Origin: Clostridia bacterium UC5.1-1C12
GTDB lineage: Bacteria; Bacillota_I; Bacilli_A; Erysipelotrichales; Erysipelotrichaceae
Reading direction: 5' to 3'
DNA length: 64,000 nt
NCBI GenBank assembly: GCA_001305055.1
Contig: BBZX01000001.1
Coordinates: 248,001-312,000, forward strand
Shown piece after piece: positions 29,266 through 41,261 of this stretch. The translations under genes were made by a program, and so were the position numbers. Numbering within the stretch: the first letter of the stretch is position 1; each line of letters opens with the position of its first letter. The notes beneath the pieces were generated by a model that saw only the letters and a program-made list of their open reading frames with translations, ran no database searches and was not told the DNA's origin.

Positions 29266-30628
29266 ATCCCCAGATACCTCCTCATTCTTTCATCTTCAGC
29301 AAATAACTCTATTAGATCTTCCATCGAACTTTTATACACTCTCAAAAACTTTCTACTTCCTCAGTGGTTAATCGTCCTACACTTCTAATAAATCTTTTTA
29401 AATCTTCTTCAGATATATGTTTATAGCGATAAACGCTACTTAACACAGCTCTTAAATCTGAGCCTTTATCATTTTCCTCGTTCGCCATCAGAAATTCATA
29501 TGTTTCTCCAGCAAAAGAATATTTTTTATCTCTTTCTACATCAAGAACCGAACTTTTTCGAATCAAACATGGATAACAATATCCACAATTTATAGGATAT
29601 TCTTTCTCTCCAAATTTGTTATATCTTGATAAGCATGGATGAGAACAAGATATTGTATCGGCATAACAAGCCTTAAAAGCCTCTGTATATTTTACTTGAT
29701 TCACAACTTCTCGTTTCGTATTAAATGCAAAAAAATTGTTAATCGAATTCTCTATTCCTACCATTTCAAGAATGTTGTTGAATTGGGATAAAAAATATGG
29801 ATGAGTTGTCCTTGTACTACAAGTACCTTTTCTACTTTTTGTCAAAGAAATATTAAGTCCAATAAAACCATTTTCAGGAATATAAATTGGAATGTTTTTC
29901 CCAAGAATACCAGCAATACTCAAAGCAGCACATAAGAATAATAATGAACGACCACGGGAAGTGTTTTCACTACCATTTAATTTCCCATTAATACTACTAA
30001 TTGGAGCTCTAGAATTTGCAGTAAAACTTATAAAATCAACTTTTTGATCTTCATATATTTCTTGAAAGATTTCCACAAAATCTTTTTGCTTTTTTCTAAG
30101 CTTAGGATACTCATTATGTCCCAATAAACATGGTGAAGCTCCGTCCTCTAACAATTTAATAGCACCACATAAGGAGTCTAAACCACCTGAAAACAGGCAA
30201 ACACAGTCACATCCTTTAATATTTAAATGCTTTCTATTTGGATTTTCTCTTAGACTATATACCATTTCACTTTTTCTAAACTCAATATGCCATATATCAC
30301 CCGTTAAAAAGCCAAGCATTCTTTCCCAATTTTCGGTAGTTGGTAACCATGTATCATATTCGAGAACCGGAATAGAAACAAATATTTCTCTCGTCCAACA
30401 ATCTTTAAAAAGACGCCTGTTAATTCTCTTATCTAGAGAGAAATACTTATTCCTATAATGAATAAATCTTCATATATCGCATCAATCTCCAGACAATCCA
30501 TTCGATACCAAATGTCTGTAATATTTGTAAATATTGTGCTATATTTTTTCTATTAATCGAAAAACATAAGAATCTTGCCACACTCCAGATGGTTGACTCT
30601 CTTGTTCTTTATCAATCCAAAATCGCAT
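29262..30628 (-). CDS. qatC: QatC, QueC-like ATPase of the Qat system (several frameshifts)
   Basis: The N-terminal ~140 aa (start MRFWIDKEQESQPSGVWQDS; later WTREIFVSIPVLEYDTW) lead into a QueC-like PP-loop domain: VCLFSGGLDSLCGAIKLLED, the SGGLDS pyrophosphate loop. The zinc-type cysteines are in SCSHPCLSRYNK and NCGYCYPCLIRKS. QueC makes preQ0; in Qat a related protein probably modifies a defence component. The C-terminus has an added helical tail (MEDLIELFAEDERMRRYLG) joined by restoring one T near 29345. Two or three more indels lie at 30460-30540. About 455 aa. RBS GAGGAGGAA, 2 bases after qatB. Confidence 0.88.
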
Positions 30629-30630
30629 AA

Positions 30631-31313
30631 TTATTCCTCCTCGTAATATCTTTCAAATATCGAATAGGCGTCATATAAAGCGTTTTTAACAACATCTGAA
30701 CTTTTAATATCCGCAAAATTTACCGTTTTTATCATTGATAAATTGAGATCACCATCTATAGAATTTTCTATGTATTCATGCATCTTATTCAGTACTTCCG
30801 CAGTCTGCATAGGACTTCTACCTTTTGATATTTTCTCTTCATAACAAAAATCAAATGTGCTTTTATATATTCTTTCAACATTTCTTTAAGTAATGCTTCT
30901 GTAGAAATATCTCCAATTTTTGAGATATCATCTATCTCTAGGTTAGCTAATCCTTGTGACAATGCATCCGCAGCTATATTGTCCTCTGTAGTAGCACCTG
31001 CATTTGTAAAATCATTAAGCAATTCTGACCAAACAACATCTGATGGTTTACCAATCAAGTCCTCTCGATTATAATCTCTCAAGGCATCGTCTAATCCTTT
31101 TGAAGCTACACTTTGAGCAAATCCTAATACTCTTGAAGTAGCAGAATTAAAAGTATTTACAGTAGACATATCAGCTTTCACAGCAGATGCATACTTACTT
31201 GCTGCATTTGCTTTAGACGCATAATCCCCATTTTTAGCAAACGATGTTACTGCTCTTTTTGCTTGTGACCAATTAGGTGTCGTTGGTGCTATATAACCTT
31301 TAGATGTTCCCAT
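30631..31313 (-). CDS. qatB: QatB protein of the Qat system (one frameshift)
   Basis: Opens MGTSKGYIAPTTPNWSQAKR, the conserved QatB start (G-T-S-x-G-x-x-x-P-x-x-P-x-W). A helical body follows with RVLGFAQSVASKGLDDALRD and LIGKPSDVVWSELLNDF. One A is missing near 30858; restored, it ends SDVVKNALYDAYSIFERYY at 30631, about 227 aa. The role of QatB is unknown. It is preceded directly by qatA and followed by qatC, the canonical order. Confidence 0.88.
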
Positions 31314-31315
31314 AT

Positions 31316-33161
31316 TTAAGCCTCCTTCTTCTTAATATCAGATAAGACTTTTGGTTTCATCGTTCCTTTGGATAGCATTTCATCGAATGCATTTTCCAAA
31401 TTTTTCGAATCAGTCTGATACATTGTTCTCAAAGCCGCCATCTCTGGTGGTCCAATGACAATATTAGATTTAGCTAAGGCGTTTGCAATTTTATCTCGAT
31501 AGCTTTCAAAATTAATATAGAAATCTCTAATAACAAAGTGTTTTAATTCACCTTTTTCAATCTTGGAAACAACAACATTCAAAACATCTTTAATTTCTTC
31601 GGAATTCAACGCTTTTGCTTCCTCAATTATTGAACTCATTAATCCACTTGTTGCATTTCCTATTCTCTCTAATACATATTTTGTATTACTACTAAATGAA
31701 GATAAGTCAATGTCTCTTTGATTTAAATTTTCTCTTGTTAAATAAAAATACTTATCTAATAGCTGATTTTCTAAGTCCTTAGGTTTACAATTAAGCCACT
31801 TTTTTACTTGTGGGTTCAGCCATGGTTCGTATCCTTTTCCATCGCTCTTTTCCACAGCAAGTCGCATTTCTTTAAATTTACGATTTTCCGTATCAAATTC
31901 CTTGTTCCACTCATTTAATTGAATAAACAAATCATTATCTATTTTTTGAAGCACTAGCAGTTTAGCTAATATTTCCATGCTCAGTTCTTCACCATAGTAA
32001 ATCTGTGCTAATTTTCGCTTTGTAATAAATGTGTTCAGAAAACGTTTTGCTTGTCGTGGATTGCCTTTTAAAGTATATGCAACAATGTCTCGTATTTCAT
32101 CAATTATTACTGATATTTTTTATACTCTATGTCACCGTCTTGCTTCCATGTTAAGTCTAATTCTTCAATCAACTTATTCAATTGTGCCAAACTAATAACA
32201 TCGCCTGAAACTGTCATCTTCTTATCAAAGATTTTTTTTAATAATTTATCAAAAGAATCTTTCATTAAAAAGCTTTGAGCTACTAATAAGATCAAATAGT
32301 TTTGAATATCTTTTGCAGATAATTCCGGAATATATATTGGGAGTTGTATTATTTTTTCAATATATTCTTTGTCTAATTCTACGTCAAACCCATTCATAGG
32401 TGGATACTTACCACGAATAGCATATTTTATTACATTCTCATCAGCTGCAATAATGAATGTTGTTCTTTCAACTGCCAAAAATAGTTTTATAACTTCCAAA
32501 ATTTCAATTATACGTTCTGGACTACATCTATCCAAATCGTCAATCATAATTACAACATTTTCAATACCATCATCTTCTAAGGAAGCTGAAAATTCTTCTC
32601 TGAATTTTCTAATATTATTCACTGCACTGTTATCCGTTACGGAATCATAGTCTTTCCAATATTCATCTTTTAACGACTGAATCGAATCAGCGGCATTTTT
32701 TACAGTGTTTCCTATTTCCTCAGCACTACCAGTTACATTCAATAACATGGGCAATGGATTCCCGCTAACTACACTTGCAACCAATGGTGCAAATTTTGAT
32801 ACTGCTTTTGTTCCTAATTTAAACCAATCAACACGTTTTATTAAGTTCCCAAGATTTTCTCTAACTTTTTCTGATGGTGCTTTTTTCTTTTAACTCCTGT
32901 AATAATGCTTCCATGATTGCAGTTTTAGCATCATCATAGGTTTCAAACATCCATGCATTGATAGTTACACAAATAATTTTTTTCTCGTCTTTTAAGCTTA
33001 TTATCAATTAAACTTAGTAAGGTTGATTTTCCAGCTCCCCATAATCCAAATACACCAATCGTTAATGGATTATATTCTTTATTTTTTGCAATGTCAGATA
33101 TTATTCTTGCATAAGGTTCGTAGAATAAAATATCAATATCTGAAGCGTTATCTAACCACAT
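31316..33161 (-). CDS. qatA: QatA, KAP-family P-loop NTPase of the Qat system (about three frameshifts)
   Basis: KAP NTPase of about 615 aa. Walker A is TIGVFGLWGAGKSTLLSL, followed by IICVTINAWMFETYDDA. Walker B is NVVIMIDDLDRCSPERIIEI, with the sensor-like TFIIAADENVIKYAI. The GNPRQAKRFLNTF motif is typical of KAP ATPases. An insert between Walker A and B has hydrophobic stretches (FAPLVASVVSGNPLPMLL), as KAP proteins often contain membrane segments. Breaks near 32990, 32890 and 32115 restore a continuous protein. Ribosome site GAGGTGAGG; begins 22 bases after the Res gene. It is the ATPase of the QatABCD system. Confidence 0.88.
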
Positions 33162-33183
33162 ATTATTTCCTCACCTCACATTC

Positions 33184-36080
33184 TTATATGTTTTCTAGTT
33201 GAATTTGCTCGTAATTAACTCTATTCTCAACCAAATATTTGAAACTAGAATTTAAGCGTACTTCATCATGTGAAATCAATACATATGTCCAAGGCTTTCC
33301 TTCATTTTCAGCATTCCATTCAGAAACAGCTTTGCAATATTCGTTTGCAGCCTTTGCTTTTTCAATTACATCTTTACTCTTAAGCTCGTTACTTGCTTTA
33401 GTCTCAATCATAAAAATGCCATTATCAGTTTCCACAATAAAGTCAGGTTCGTATCTGCTCATACCACCCGGACCGTAATATATATCGAACTGCTTTGGTG
33501 AAGGTCTCATCCATTTATCTACTGCGGTATCATTTTCAAGCACGATTGCAAATTTACGTTCTGTATCGCTATCAAACTTATATAATGTGTGACAAGCTTT
33601 CTTAAAGCCATTAAATACCTTTGAACGAACTTCACTTGCTGGCATGGTTGCTCTTAAGTCGTATATTTCATCAGATTTAATTTTGCCACCAAAACCCGTT
33701 TCAATACGAGAGAATGGTCTCATTTCTGTAGCACGATACTTAACTTCATTTGTATAGAAGTGTTGCATCATTTGAGCATAAATTAAATCAGCAATAGTTG
33801 TTTGACGCTGATACATAACTTCTACTGCATCTTCTTCTGATAAATAAGTACAGAAATGAGACTTTGCTTCACCAACAAGCTTATAAAGTAAATCGGCACA
33901 AGTAGAATAATCTACATTCTCATGAACGATAATATGTCTTACTATCTCGTTTTCAGCTGAATCCACCCTTGTGGTTGCTGCAATTTCTGGGTTATGTTCG
34001 AAAGTTTCTCCGCCTTCCCGAAGTTCAGTTCCGACCATAGATTGACTTGAAGGATGCCAATTCATGTTTCTTGTTTCTAAATCAAAGTCTACAAATCCTC
34101 GTTTCACTTCATTAAATGGTTGAACAACAGTTTGAGGTATCGGAATAACGCAATCGGTTAATGCTTGAACACAAGTTTCAATTGCTTTTTCTACAACCGA
34201 TGTTAATGTTTCCGGTTGTAAATTCATATGTGGGAACTGTTTTATAGTTTCTGCAACAACAGTCTTATGAATTGCTTCTCTTATTTCCGGATCCTTCACG
34301 GCATTGAAAGTCTTAATCTGACGATTCAACTCTGTAACACTCTTTGAAGTATACGAAGCAACAAACTGAGCAACTTCTTTTACTTGTTCTTCAACTTTTG
34401 GTTTTTCATGTTCCGTAGTAACAGAATAAGTAGGTGTTTCCATTAACGTCATAGCTAGCTGTTCTGTAAAACTTACATCTTCAACAATGTAATCGTAAGT
34501 TGTAGGCATTTCTATTGTTTCTTTCGGACCTTCTGTTTGCTGCTCAGTTTCATCAATATAATATACTTTTCTAACAAGAGATTCCGGATCATTTGCTAGA
34601 TTTATAATAGCTTCGTATTTATCGTGACTCACAATAGATAAACGGTCAACCTCATCAACACCAGTGCGTTCACCATATGGAAGACGAAGTCCACGTCCAA
34701 TTGTCTGCTCTGTTAAAGTCTCAGAAGCTGATGCTCGCAATGGGATAATCGTATAAAGGTTTGTTACATCCCAGCCTTCTTTCAGCATATTAACATGAAT
34801 AACAATTTCAATCCTATTCTCCGGATTTTCTAACGACAACAGCTGTTCAATATTTTCGTCCTTCTCAGCTCCTCGCTGTGCAGAGTTGATTTCCATAACT
34901 TTATCTGCATAGTAACCATTAAAGAAATCGTTTGATTTTATATACTTCATTATTTCCTTAGAATGGTCAGTATCTCTAGCAACTACTAAAACAAAAGGCT
35001 TTACAACAGGTTTGTCGAATGTACGAGCATAAATTTCAAGCTTACTCTTAGTATCTTCATGCAAACGAAGACCATCATTTAACTTCTCATGGTCAAGCTG
35101 TTCCGCTGTATATTCTTCTGGTCTAAAATCCTTGCGAGTAAAGACAGCCGGAACTTAACATATTTTTCATCATTCAATGCGTGTGCAAGAGAATATTCAT
35201 AAATAACATTCTTAAATGATACTTTCTTCGCTCCCTTTTGAATCTGTGGAGTAGCAGTCAATTCCACACCAAGAATAGGGCGAAGTTCATTGATAACATC
35301 AAAACTCTTATCAGCGTGGTAGTGATGACTTTCATCCATAAAAATACATAAATCAGGAAGTGATTGAAGATAGGAGAAATATGATTCTCCAAGCACTTCA
35401 CTTAGTCTCTTAATTCTTGCAGGCTGTCCAGCTTTTACTTTACTATCTGAGTTCAACTTCGAAATATTAAATACGTTAATTGTAACGTCATTTACAAAAG
35501 AAGTTATCTGTCTGAATTCGTCATAGTTTTCACCGTCTACAATACGTGGTGGATCAACAAATAAATCTAATCCTTTAAATACATACTTAGGATTTGATGG
35601 ATTTCCAAGGTCTGCCTTGAGTTTTCTATAAATTGTAAGATTCGGTGCCATTACAAAAAAGTTTTTAATGCCTTTTTCATAACGAAGGTACGCAATACAG
35701 GCACCCATAAGTCTTGTTTTACCAATACCTGTCGCTAAAGCAAAACATACAGAAGGGAAATCTCTTTCAAATGAACCAAGTGTTTTAAAATACTCTTGAG
35801 CATTCTTTAAATCGTCTGCATAAAACTCTGAAGCGATTGTTGATGCCTTATCATGAAGAAATTTAGCTTTCTTTTCAAGGGTAGGCAGTGCATTATATTC
35901 TTCTTCGTTTTCTTCAATAATCTGCTGCATTGTTGTAGGATTTTTTTGCAGACTAATAATATCACATAATTTCGCAAAGTAATCCAAGCTTTCTTCCTGT
36001 GGCGGACGCAGAGCAAGAACATTACTTATATACTTAGAATGATAAGTATAATATCTTTCGGTATAGGATTCTTTAATCAT
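33184..36080 (-). CDS. res: Type III restriction enzyme Res subunit (one frameshift)
   Basis: About 965 aa. SF2 helicase with Walker A FALATGIGKTRLMGACI, Walker B LCIFMDESHHYHADKSF, TATPQ (motif III), and EQTIGRGLRLPYG (motif VI). C-terminal nuclease domain YEPDFIVETDNGIFMIETKA (PD-ExK). Break near 35150 needs one base. The ATG at 36080 overlaps the mod stop by 8 bases, so the pair is translationally coupled. The N-terminus is MIKESYTERYYTYHSKYISN. In type III systems Res cuts after the Mod-Res complex meets inverted recognition sites. Confidence 0.93.
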
Positions 36081-37824
36081 CTTCCCATTCCTCCTCATCA
36101 ATTATTGGAATATCAACAACATTAAGGTTATAGTTATCTACTCCATATTCACATTTATCAAGGACAGATTGTGGAATCTTTTTCACTTGAATATTATCAT
36201 AACGTTTATCAAGTCCAATATCAAAAGCCGGAGCACAAATAAGTAGCGTTTCCATCATTCCCAAGTCTGAATAAATGCTATCAAGCATCTTTGAATCCAT
36301 ATAATTTGTAGTTACATAGATATAGCTTTTGTCTTGACTATAACCTTGTTTCCAAAATACATCTGGATCAGGTGAGTAATTATATCCATTCAATTTTGCA
36401 ATAGCTGCTATGAGCATATTTGAGTTATACTTACTTGAAATGACAGGATTACCGTATTTATCTTTTTCAATAAGAGAAGGAGCAAGTTCATAAAACTTAT
36501 ATCCTCCACCACCTTGCCAATTCACATCTTTAGTAATACCACCATTATCTGTTCCATCAATAATAGAATTTAAACGAGGAACACAATGTGTATAACAATG
36601 TTCTCCTAATTCAATGCCAATATAATGCAGCCCCATTTTATGTGCAACAGCAGCCGTTGTACCAGAACCCAAGAAACTATCTAACACTAAATCCCCCGGT
36701 TTAGTGGATAAGTCAAAAACTCTTTTAACAAGACGCTCAGCTTTTTTCCCATTAGGGAATTCCACATTTCCTTCCTTAGTTAAATTCTTGGTTTCTCCTA
36801 CAAAATCCCAGTAAGTTCCTTGAAGATTCTTTTTATATAGTTCACCATCAATTTCTTCTGCAACATCTTTTAGCCAAGCGAACAATCTAAAAGAAGCTCC
36901 TTTGTAAAATTGTTCATATAAGGTTCCTTTATTTCGACCTGTCTTAGGAACATACTCTATTGAATACAAATCACTTTCTATACCAATTTCTTGTACTTTT
37001 TCCATTACTCTTGGTCGAATAGAACTCTGCGGCATTGCTGTTTGAAAAATACACTTCGCATATTTTTTATAAGCTTCTGCTTCAGTTAAATTTTCCTCTT
37101 TAATAATGGCGTTTATTGATTTGATTTCAAAATTATCACGTCTATATATTTTAATCTCATTTCCATCACCATCAACTGTTGAACCAACATAAATCTTATC
37201 GCCCGAATTCACTAACGCTGATGTATATTTCCAACTTTTTCCTTCTTCTCTGTATTCTTCTACTAGCCTTGATATTGGAGAATAAGAATACACAGGTGTA
37301 AACGGTTCAACTTGACTGTAATCTTTAGCGTATATAACAATATACTCAATGTTTTTCTTTAATCTTTTATCTTCTCCACCACCAGAAGCTCCTGCAATGT
37401 TTTTCATCAGAACACTGATTGTATTAATATAATTAGAACGACCAAAAACTTCGTCCATTAAAACTTTCATATATGCGTATTCTTCATCATCAATTTGTAC
37501 AAATATCCTTCCATCCGGAGATAACAAATTCCTCAATATTTCAAAACGAGCTTTCATGAGTCTTAGCCAAATTGAATGTTCTAAGTTATCATCATAATAT
37601 TCAAAAGCTGAGCCTGTATTGTATGGTGGGTCTATATAAATACATTTTATTTGTCCAGAATATTTTTGCTCCAATGCTTTTAATGCGAGCAAGTTATCTC
37701 CGTGGATAAGCATATTTTCTGTATTAGGATCTCCATAATCTTTTGAAGAATCATGAAGCAATATACGAGGCTCTACTGCCGGTTCTTTACCTTTTCCAAT
37801 CCAAGTAAGTTCTAATTTTTGCAT
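36073..37824 (-). CDS. mod: Type III modification methyltransferase Mod
   Basis: 583 aa and intact. N6-adenine methyltransferase with the catalytic DPPY in IKCIYIDPPYNTGSAFEYYD and the SAM-binding FxGxG in VLDSFLGSGTTAAVAHKMG, in the beta order (DPPY first), as in Mod proteins. The region between (NKGTLYEQFYKGASFRLFAW and others) holds the target recognition domain. The ATG at 37824 follows GGAGGA. Partner of the overlapping res gene; the target sequence cannot be predicted. Confidence 0.93.
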   Translation of the reverse strand: MQKLELTWIGKGKEPAVEPRILLHDSSKDYGDPNTENMLIHGDNLLALKALEQKYSGQIKCIYIDPPYNTGSAFEYYDDNLEHSIWLRLMKARFEILRNLLSPDGRIFVQIDDEEYAYMKVLMDEVFGRSNYINTISVLMKNIAGASGGGEDKRLKKNIEYIVIYAKDYSQVEPFTPVYSYSPISRLVEEYREEGKSWKYTSALVNSGDKIYVGSTVDGDGNEIKIYRRDNFEIKSINAIIKEENLTEAEAYKKYAKCIFQTAMPQSSIRPRVMEKVQEIGIESDLYSIEYVPKTGRNKGTLYEQFYKGASFRLFAWLKDVAEEIDGELYKKNLQGTYWDFVGETKNLTKEGNVEFPNGKKAERLVKRVFDLSTKPGDLVLDSFLGSGTTAAVAHKMGLHYIGIELGEHCYTHCVPRLNSIIDGTDNGGITKDVNWQGGGGYKFYELAPSLIEKDKYGNPVISSKYNSNMLIAAIAKLNGYNYSPDPDVFWKQGYSQDKSYIYVTTNYMDSKMLDSIYSDLGMMETLLICAPAFDIGLDKRYDNIQVKKIPQSVLDKCEYGVDNYNLNVVDIPIIDEEEWEDD

Positions 37825-37838
37825 TTGCAATTCCTCCG

Positions 37839-40669
37839 TTATTTAATCTTAAAACCAATGGTCATGATATGAGTAATTATGCTATGACCCTTTAATTTCT
37901 CACGAATTTCATTCTGCAAGCGTTCATTCATTTCATCAATTTCATCTTCACGCTTATTGATATCACGTTCCATTGTTCTACGTTTTTTCTTCATTTTTTC
38001 AAGTTCATCTTTTATTTCAAGCATTTCAGAAAGCGGTAAATTTGTGCTTGCTCTGAATTCTTTATTTTTTTCAGTGATAGCTTTCTTTAAATCTTTCAGT
38101 TCACGCTTAAGACCTTCTTTTAAATCTTCGCTATAAGCATCTAACTTATCACATTCTTCCAAATAATATTTTTTATTATTTTCTTCAACCTGTTGCTGTT
38201 GATAAGCAATAAGCTCCTGTCTAAATCTAATGAAGCTATCAGATTCCGCCTGACAATCACCGACAACAGTTCCACGAAGTTCCATCATGGAATTGATAAG
38301 TTCTTCATCAAGCAAAGTTCCATCATCACATTTAACAGTAAATATCAAATGTTCTTCTTCTCCTATACCCTCATAGGATACTTTGTCAATTGACAACATG
38401 CCTTTTAATCCAATATGTGAATCAAAAAAAGCTATATGCCTATTCTTATTACCAGAGTAATCAAACTCAATCGTTACCGGAGAAAGCTCAGTTTTATTTG
38501 CTTCATCTAACCAATCCGAATATAATTTATCATCTTTTCTAAGAAATATATCTCCCGATGTTTCTGCTGATTTCCAATCAAGATTGTAGGTTTTAAAATT
38601 TCCATCGTTATCTACACGGAAACGAAGTTGATCAAGTGGCTCAACTCTTTTTGCTCCATGCATAAGGAAAAAGTAATAAAGCCAACGAGTATATTTATCC
38701 ATACTAGCAACTGTACTTGTTTGACAATCTTTAAGTTTTGCAGCTACATCCTCATCAAAATTTTCTAAAATTGTTTGACGAGCTTGTGTCATTTTTTCAT
38801 TAATTACTTCAGACATTTCTTCTTGCAATTCATCAAATTCTTGAGTGATTTCATCAGATGTTTTACATTTCTGATAGATACTAGCAATACGTTTTTCAAA
38901 GTCTACACCTGATTCAATAGAGCCAAGAACTTCATCAGAAGAACCAAACACGCCACTAAACAATCTGAATTTTTGATCGAGCAATTGATATACCCTTACA
39001 TCAGCTGCATTTTTTCTATTAAGGAAGTTTATCACTACAACATCATTTTCTGACCATATCTATGGCAACGACCAATTCGCTGTTCTATTCTCTGTGGATT
39101 CCATGGAAGGTCATAGTTTACAAGTAAACTACAAAATTGAAGATTTATACCTTCAGCTGCTGCTTCTGTCCCAATTAAAATACTTGCTCTATCTCTAAAT
39201 TCTTCAACAACAGCTGCCTTAATATCAGCGGTTCGAGAGCCTGAAACTCTTCCGTCATTTTTATGACGTTCTTTCCATTCGTTAAGGATTCTTTTTGAAT
39301 CAGCGTCACTATTAGAGCCATTAAGGAAAACAATTTGACCAGCATAACCATTGTTGGACAACAGATTATATAAATAATCTTGTGTTCTTCTTGATTCTGT
39401 AAAAATAACAGCTTTTCTTTTTCCACCAAGTTTTTCTGTTTCATCAAAACCTTTATGTAATGCAGTTAAAAGATTTTCACCTTTAGAGTTTTCAGTAATG
39501 CTTTGTGCTAACCTAGCGTATTCTTCAAGCTGTGCAAGTTCTTGCATAATACCTTCTCGATCTCGAATCAATTCAGCAGTTGTGTGTTCTTCTTCAAATG
39601 ATTCTGTTAATTCGTCAATAGTATCATAATCTTCAATATCCAATTCACTTTCAACGCCTAACAAAAGATTATTCAAGCGTTCTATTAGTGAATTAAGTGT
39701 TCCAGAAATTGCAAATGAAGATGAAGCTAATAATTTTCTAAGAACCATAGTGATGAGTGTACGCTGACCTTCTGGAAGTGCATATAATTTATCAGTCTGT
39801 AAATAATCAGAGATAAAATTATATAGTTTTTCTTCATCAGCCGAAGGTGTGTATTCTTGCAATATTGGAATTCTATTTGTGTATCGAACATATTCTGTTA
39901 CTTGTGAACGGAGTGTTCGTTGACAAATGAATGTAATCTTTTTCTTAAGTTACGATTACGAATTTCAGTATTATTAACTGCAACATACATTTCTCTAAAT
40001 GTTTTCGCATCTCCAAAAACATGGTCATCGATAATACTTACTAAGCCATATAGCTCCATAAGATTGTTTTGCAGCGGAGTAGCTGTTAACAACAGTTTCT
40101 TTCTTCCGCTTAAAGCATTCTTAAGTCTGTTACCGGTAACATTACTTGTTTTGTATACATTTCTAAGACGATGAGCTTCATCCATAATTACCAGATCCCA
40201 ATTTACAGCTTTCAATTCAGCCGCCTTTCGGGATGCAAAATCATAAGAACAAATAACTACCTTATTAGAGACTTCAAATGGATTTATTGATCCATTTTTC
40301 TAAGACGATTAAATTCTTTTGACTCCATGAGAATAGAATCGATATAAAATTTATCTTCAAGTTCTTGTCTCCACTGCATTCTAAGAGACGCAGGCACAAT
40401 TAGAATTATTTTTCTTTTTCGTTCAGCCAATATTGTGATAAAACAAGTCCCGCTTCAATAGTCTTCCCAAGTCCAACTTCGTCAGCTAAAATCGCACCGT
40501 TGCTTAATGGTGATTTTACAGCAAACATTGCAGCATCTACTTGGTGTGGGTTTAAGTCAACTTTTACACCAGACATAGCTGAAGCTATAGATTCAAAACT
40601 TGACTGTGGTCTTTTTAATTGAATTTGTTCAGCAAAATATCTTGATTGATGTGGAGTATAATTAACCAT
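37839..40669 (-). CDS. SNF2/HepA-like helicase of the defence cassette (about three frameshifts)
   Basis: About 943 aa in four pieces. Walker A ILADEVGLGKTIEAGLVLSQ, Walker B LVIMDEAHRLRNVYK, LTATPLQNNLMELYGLVSII, VIFTESRRTQDYLYNLLS, RIEQRIGRCHRYGQK (motif VI) as in RapA/HepA. The C-terminal third is an unusual acidic/lysine coiled coil (EMLEIKDELEKMKKKRRTME). Breaks near 40240-40300, 39880 and 39045. Starts MVNYTPHQSRYFAEQIQLKR. Adjacent to mod-res and read in the same direction. It may remodel or translocate on DNA for the type III enzyme; I do not recognise the trio as a named system. Confidence 0.8.
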
Positions 40670-40686
40670 AAATTCATTTCACTCCT

Positions 40687-40893
40687 TTATTCGTCTTCTG
40701 TTATCTCTAAAATATCTGAAACATCACACTTCAATGCAATACATATTTTTTCGATAATATCCATATTTACATTTTCGTTTTTCCCAAGCTTAGTTATAGA
40801 TGCAGCACTAATCCCTGCAAGCGACTGCAAATCCTTTTTCTTCATATCTTTATCAATTAGTAACTTCCAAAGTTTCTTATATGTAACTGCCAT
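40687..40893 (-). CDS. Small XRE (YozG-like) regulator of the defence cassette
   Basis: 68 aa from MAVTYKKLWKLLIDKDMKKK, a single helix-turn-helix of the HTH_26 type (DLQSLAGISAASITKLGKNE, NVNMDIIEKICIALKCDVSD). It lies 18 bases before the helicase and is probably its operon regulator; such a small regulator at the head of restriction cassettes is a common way to delay expression until methylation is done. RBS GAGGTGG. Intact. Confidence 0.85.
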   Translation of the reverse strand: MAVTYKKLWKLLIDKDMKKKDLQSLAGISAASITKLGKNENVNMDIIEKICIALKCDVSDILEITEDE

Positions 40894-41073
40894 CTTATCC
40901 ACCTCTCTAAACATTATCATTGCTTTTTATTTTGTTCTCTATTTTAGCATATTATTCTCCGTTTTTCAATTACTATTCCTTTATTAAAAGTAATATTCTT
41001 GCGAACACATGATTTCTATTATATTTCTACCTCTAATCACTTTTTCATAGTATTTCACAAACTGGCAAGCAGT

Positions 41074-41230
41074 GTAAACCAATAGTGGTTTACTATTTTT
41101 CAACTTTCCGCTTCCGCAGAAACTTTCAAAATTGCTTGTTGGGGAATACCCCAATCCCCTTGAAACACCAATTTTCAATCGGTGGCTACGCATTCATTCT
41201 GAACGCTCTTACTTTTTACAAAAAAATTGG
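41074..41230. other. Candidate oriT region in the 40.9-41.26 kb gap
   Basis: A 368-base gap between the defence cassette and the relaxase gene holds three inverted repeats: GTAAACCA-atag-TGGTTTAC (41074-41093), TTGGGG-aata-CCCCAA (41139-41154), and CACCAAT...ATCGGTG (about 41165-41183), the last followed by CATTCTGAACGC. Clustered repeats beside a relaxase gene are typical for an origin of transfer. No nic site is known for this relaxase, so the call rests on structure and position. Short open frames in the gap are not convincing genes. Confidence 0.35.
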
Positions 41231-41261
41231 CAGAACTCACGCTAATGAATCCCGCCATTTT

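Noticed and set aside
40984..41193. Minus-strand 69-codon frame downstream of the relaxase
   Set aside because: Composition is unlike a protein, it reads through the inverted repeats, and there is no ribosome site; described as the candidate oriT gap instead.
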